Below are positions 6,001-8,481 of a stretch of 8,481 bases of DNA, one piece after another. The DNA is from Methylovulum sp. (GTDB lineage Bacteria > Pseudomonadota > Gammaproteobacteria > Methylococcales > Methylomonadaceae): positions 1 to 8,481 of the forward strand of contig JACXTQ010000289.1 in NCBI GenBank assembly GCA_016919605.1, read 5' to 3'. Position 1 is the stretch's first letter; every line of letters starts with the position of its first letter. The translations under genes were made by a program, and so were the position numbers. The notes under the pieces are model-generated. The model did no database searches, was not told where the DNA came from, and worked only from the letters and a program-made list of their open reading frames with translations.

Positions 6001-8481
6001 CCGGAGCCGCCATCAGTTTGGATACCCTCTCCAAAGGCATTTATGTCGATGGTACGATTGCCGCTCCGGCAGGCTCTATTGATTTGACTATCAAAGCGGA
6101 AACCCCAATATCTACCTATGATGCGACCCAAGCCATTTGGTTAGGTAGCCATGCCCAATTATTGGCTCAAGGGACAACCAAGATGGATCCTCTGAATGGC
6201 TTAAAAATCCGTTCGGGTGAAGTGTTGGACGGTGGCACGGTCACGTTGACGGCAAATGAAGGTTATGTGATTCAAGAAAAAGGTGCCTTGATTGATGTTT
6301 CCGGCACTAAGGCCATATTGGATTTGCCTGTTATTGACCCTAATACCTTGGCGACTATATATAAACCTACCACGGTAGGTTCCAATGCCGGCTCAATAGC
6401 CATTGCCGCTGGTGAAGGCATTGATTTGGAAGGCACTGTCCAAGGCTATGCGGGGTCTTCTGGCATGAAAAATGGCCGCTTGGACGTGGAGCTTAACGCT
6501 TCTTTACGGAATCTTGATTCTAATCAGGAGGCTGCGGGCGTGTTTCCTGGACATAGCACCATAATCCAAGTGACCCAACATACCGGATCAGTTTTGGGCA
6601 ATTTTAAATATGGCGATAAGCTTGATAATTTTGTTTCCAATACTAGAGCCCTCGCTAAGGGTAGCCTAAGCCACAAGGCACGTATAAGCAGTGATCTTAT
6701 TGAGAATGGTGGCTTTAGTGATGTGAGGCTGACTAGCCCCGGTGAAATCCGCTTTGTCGGTGATGTCAGCCTACATGCCAAAGAACGCATTGAACTGAAT
6801 AGCCCCAAAATTGGTTGGTCATGGGGTTATACGTCCAAAGGGGTTAGCGAAGGCAGCCAGGGCAATCATGTCAACTTGAACACCGCTTATCTAAAAGCCG
6901 GTTGGGGCACTTTTTTGAGCACGTCCGATACCAGTGCTTTGCGGACAGGGGCGGGCCATTTCACCGCAAATTCACAATGGACGGATCTGTTCGGTTACTT
7001 ACGTATGGACGGCTTTGCCCAAGCTAACCTTAACAGTGCGCACGAGTTGCGCACCTCAGGTTACTATGACCTTAACCAACATAAATATATTGGCTATTTG
7101 AATACGGCGGCAAACCTAAATTTGACAGCTAGCCAAATTTATCCCACGACCTTAACCGAATATACGTTTACGGTCGATAAGACCCTTAATCCTGAAGGCA
7201 GCATCACCATTTCGGGAAACAAAAACAGTGATGCAACGCCATTGTCAGCCAATGGCATTTTGAGTTTTGTGGCGCCGAACATTAATCAAAATGGGGTGGT
7301 GAAGGCTCCTTTTGGCAGCATTAACTTAACCGCCAGCACCAATTTGACCTTAGGCGAGAAGAGCATAACGTCGGTGTCGGCGGATGGAAGCACCATCCCG
7401 TTTGGCAATACCTTGGGCGAGCTGTTTTGGACGTATGCCTTAAGTGGCAGAAACTTGGTTTTCAATGAATCATCACAAGCTTATTTGGCCAGTCAAACCA
7501 AAAAAGTGAATTTGAGCGCTCCCAGCATAACGCTTGCTAAAGGCGGTAAAATTGACATTTCCGGGGGCGGTGATTTAAAAGCTTATGAGTTTATTGCCGG
7601 TGCGGGTGGCAGCAGCGATTATCTGTTGCCCGGTAGCGCGTCCTATCAAGGTGGTTTTGCCATAGTGCCCTCACAAGGTTCGGTCTCATTAAACCCTTAT
7701 GACCCTTATGAACAAAGCCTGCTAGGCAGCCTGAGCGCAGTCCAGCAAGGTCATTACGCGGCGGGTAGCCAGATTTATCTGAGCGGGGCCGATGGGGTGC
7801 CAGCGGGTTATTATACTATTATGCCGGCTCACTATGCCTTATTGGCCGGAGCTTATTTGGTCACTCCGCAAGCCAACACCCAAGACCAAACAGTCACCAC
7901 CCACAATACCGCAGGACAGGAAATCGTCTCTGGCTATTACGCTAACAGCGTCACTGGCACGCGCGATGCGCGTACCAGTGGTTTTTTGATCGAATCGGGT
8001 AGCGTTATCCGTCAGCATTCGCAATATACCGAATCAACCGCCAATACGTTCTTTACCGCCCAAGCCGCCACCAATGGCACAACTGTGCCGCTGATACCTA
8101 AAGATAGCGGCCAGATTGCCATTGATGTCGCTAACCAGCTATTGCTTGAAGGTTCGGTCAATTCAGCGGCGGCAACGGATAGCAATGGTACGGGGCGGGG
8201 CGGTAAATTGGACATCACCAGCAGCAATGGCATAAAAATTGTTGATACCTTAACGGCATCCACTGATTCGTCGGTGCAAATCAAATCCAGTGATTTAAGC
8301 AATTTGAATCTTGACAGCTTGTTTTTAGGTGGGACGCGCACTAGGGACAATGCGACCGGTGAAACTGATTTGACCGTGACCACCGCTAATGTGGAAGTGG
8401 ATAGCGGCGTTGACTTGACAGTTAAAGATTTAGTGATTGCAGCCAAAAATGACGTGACCATTCAAGGTGGTGCGACTTTAA
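3039..8481 (+). CDS. TpsA exoprotein, filamentous haemagglutinin-like, N-terminal part (3' end outside window)
   Basis: I read 1814 consecutive codons with no stop or frameshift; the frame is still open at the window end. Residues 1-44 look like a longish Sec signal peptide (A-K-R-L-K start, F-K-L-R-P-L before the hydrophobic core, cleavage at A-Q-A/E 44-45). Residues ~45-190 are the TPS domain (haemagglutination activity domain): V-E-Y-N-Q-P followed by an A-L-N-K-I-L-Q-G segment, and N-Q-N-G-F-V-F-G (130-137) in place of the usual N-P-N-G-I motif. After it comes a long Ser/Thr/Gly/Asn-rich beta-helix with turn-like D-V-S-G or D-I-S-G motifs at 432, 524 (N-I-S-G), 770, 1086 and 1506, and G-G-G-D-L-K-A-Y-E-F at 1509-1518. 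The only cysteine seen is C24 in the signal peptide. Role: surface or released adhesin-like protein exported by the TpsB encoded just upstream. Its ligand is unknown. Related giant proteins often run to several thousand residues, so the C-terminal functional end is probably missing here. No contact-dependent toxin module is visible. Confidence 0.95.
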   Translation, partial: MAKRLKVAPENPIPTFKLRPLPACIRMAVAGGVLMGAVTPAAQAELPIPAEVLNSMGVNESLHYHGDTLQIDQSTQNAIYNWQEYNVGVHNKVEYNQPNSSSIALNKILQGSPSQILGEITSNGQVYLYNQNGFVFGKDSVVDVNTLVASSLKISDDVLTAGLTQQSTAALNKPALGDDSTKVGSAIVIEKGAKITATGDANNDGLVVIAAPTVTNNGSIATNEFGQVILVASQDKVYLQPSQNSQFKGLLVEVDTGGKVTNAGDILTRQGNITLEGFAVNQGGTLTATTSVNVNGSIRLLAQEKHGINSTKLYATSTTRDADRGDGLGTKSSVTFGEGSVTQIVADTVSTDTAIDGKAQVQSYMEVVADQIELKSHADIVAPYAQINMLATNNLANDVDTTKADFTVIHNAPPTDNPNKARILVDANATIDVSGIQHVQVAMDRNVGQVSVQTYDLRDAPFQKGGVLQGQTVLVDTRKTTTIVDTSGATNGVSRTVQERLTQGGTINLSSNGDVILNSGAVVNISGGSVDYQSGYINTTKLVTDYGKIVDISDADPNQHYVSIFGVVSEVHSKWGVTNTWSNQALFGQGVYEQGYTEGKDAGSINIQTPLLSWNANLIAGANSGVNQRALTDTPFGGSFIVNTTDVQGGALTSAQNVIFQKDGNGIVLGLNDAFPSQTDGTASALTLSDALMNNSGVQKVLVRTGGTITIAKNAAIDHQGADIELSGGSISVEGSVHAAGGTISLSTNVMDTSQQPSAVVNLSSSAVLDVSGRWINDYQLGLSATPTDALRIDGGSVKVTAQGDLTTAAGSVIRADGGAHLSVGDTLTEGEGGEITLAAVGYVDTASTLHLNGQLSAWGLLKGGTLSLTSGRIDVGSADTASTSSLTPFILGVSNGNFDLLANSGFSGITLNSNYDSLTVSGDTHLKLLGQNRVLESDYREQANANSLAALTSIETLSDNLRNPVNLTLKALSGIKLATGSEIIADTGAAISLDTLSKGIYVDGTIAAPAGSIDLTIKAETPISTYDATQAIWLGSHAQLLAQGTTKMDPLNGLKIRSGEVLDGGTVTLTANEGYVIQEKGALIDVSGTKAILDLPVIDPNTLATIYKPTTVGSNAGSIAIAAGEGIDLEGTVQGYAGSSGMKNGRLDVELNASLRNLDSNQEAAGVFPGHSTIIQVTQHTGSVLGNFKYGDKLDNFVSNTRALAKGSLSHKARISSDLIENGGFSDVRLTSPGEIRFVGDVSLHAKERIELNSPKIGWSWGYTSKGVSEGSQGNHVNLNTAYLKAGWGTFLSTSDTSALRTGAGHFTANSQWTDLFGYLRMDGFAQANLNSAHELRTSGYYDLNQHKYIGYLNTAANLNLTASQIYPTTLTEYTFTVDKTLNPEGSITISGNKNSDATPLSANGILSFVAPNINQNGVVKAPFGSINLTASTNLTLGEKSITSVSADGSTIPFGNTLGELFWTYALSGRNLVFNESSQAYLASQTKKVNLSAPSITLAKGGKIDISGGGDLKAYEFIAGAGGSSDYLLPGSASYQGGFAIVPSQGSVSLNPYDPYEQSLLGSLSAVQQGHYAAGSQIYLSGADGVPAGYYTIMPAHYALLAGAYLVTPQANTQDQTVTTHNTAGQEIVSGYYANSVTGTRDARTSGFLIESGSVIRQHSQYTESTANTFFTAQAATNGTTVPLIPKDSGQIAIDVANQLLLEGSVNSAAATDSNGTGRGGKLDITSSNGIKIVDTLTASTDSSVQIKSSDLSNLNLDSLFLGGTRTRDNATGETDLTVTTANVEVDSGVDLTVKDLVIAAKNDVTIQGGATL
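7036..7054 (+). other. Perfect intragenic hairpin in tpsA
   Basis: gtgcgca (7036-7042) and tgcgcac (7048-7054) form a perfect 7-bp GC-rich stem with a 5-nt loop within the tpsA coding sequence. No T-run follows. Functional meaning is unknown and it may be a codon by-product. Confidence 0.4.
7952..7987 (+). terminator. Terminator-like hairpin plus T-run inside tpsA
   Basis: Arms cactggcacgcgc (7952-7964) and gcgcgtaccagtg (7968-7980) pair over 13 positions with one C-A mismatch around the loop gat. One G later comes a run of six T (7982-7987). This has the form of an intrinsic terminator, yet the tpsA frame continues through it (encoding V-T-G-T-R-D-A-R-T-S-G-F-L). During coupled translation ribosomes would mask it; without translation it could end the transcript early. 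The 3-nt loop is tight, so the innermost pair may not form. Function is inferred. Confidence 0.5.

Noticed and set aside
8012..8461. 149-aa open frame on the minus strand near the window end
   Set aside because: It is antisense to the repetitive beta-helix coding sequence, whose composition produces a Val/Ser/Leu-rich product. No domain or promoter supports it.

Overview
The window shows a two-partner secretion (type Vb) locus of a Gram-negative bacterium, preceded by the end of an unrelated periplasmic substrate-binding protein gene. All three genes lie on the + strand. The leucine usage (many TTG codons), moderate GC content and a REP-like intergenic hairpin suggest a gammaproteobacterium, possibly a methanotroph or relative (Methylococcales). 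That placement is a weak inference; no marker gene is present.

Layout. Positions 1-846 hold the C-terminal 281 codons of a PstS-like substrate-binding protein, ending in a series of small hairpins and a strong Rho-independent terminator at 907-935. A 378-bp intergenic region (847-1224) carries that terminator and a probable promoter (-10 TATAAT at 1099-1104). Positions 1225-2847 encode a complete TpsB/FhaC-type outer-membrane transporter of 540 aa, with signal peptide, two POTRA domains and a 16-strand barrel region with IRGY and FLDAG motifs. A 191-bp spacer (2848-3038) holds a REP-like hairpin inside a larger potential fold. From 3039 to the window end, one uninterrupted reading frame of 1814 codons encodes the N-terminal part of a very large TpsA exoprotein of the filamentous-haemagglutinin type. 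It has a signal peptide, a TPS secretion domain and a long beta-helix with repeated D-V/I-S-G motifs. Its 3' end lies beyond the window.

How they work together. TpsA should cross the inner membrane via Sec, its TPS domain should be recognised by the TpsB POTRA domains, and the unfolded chain should pass through the TpsB barrel and fold into a beta-helix on the cell surface. Both proteins lack cysteine in their mature parts, which fits this route. The substrate-binding protein is separated by a terminator and has no visible functional link.

The main points beyond routine annotation are a terminator-like hairpin plus T6 run inside the tpsA coding sequence (7952-7987), the structured tpsB-tpsA spacer, an 8-codon upstream reading frame overlapping the tpsA start, and a T8 tract in the tpsB signal-peptide region. 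No wholly new system can be demonstrated from this window.
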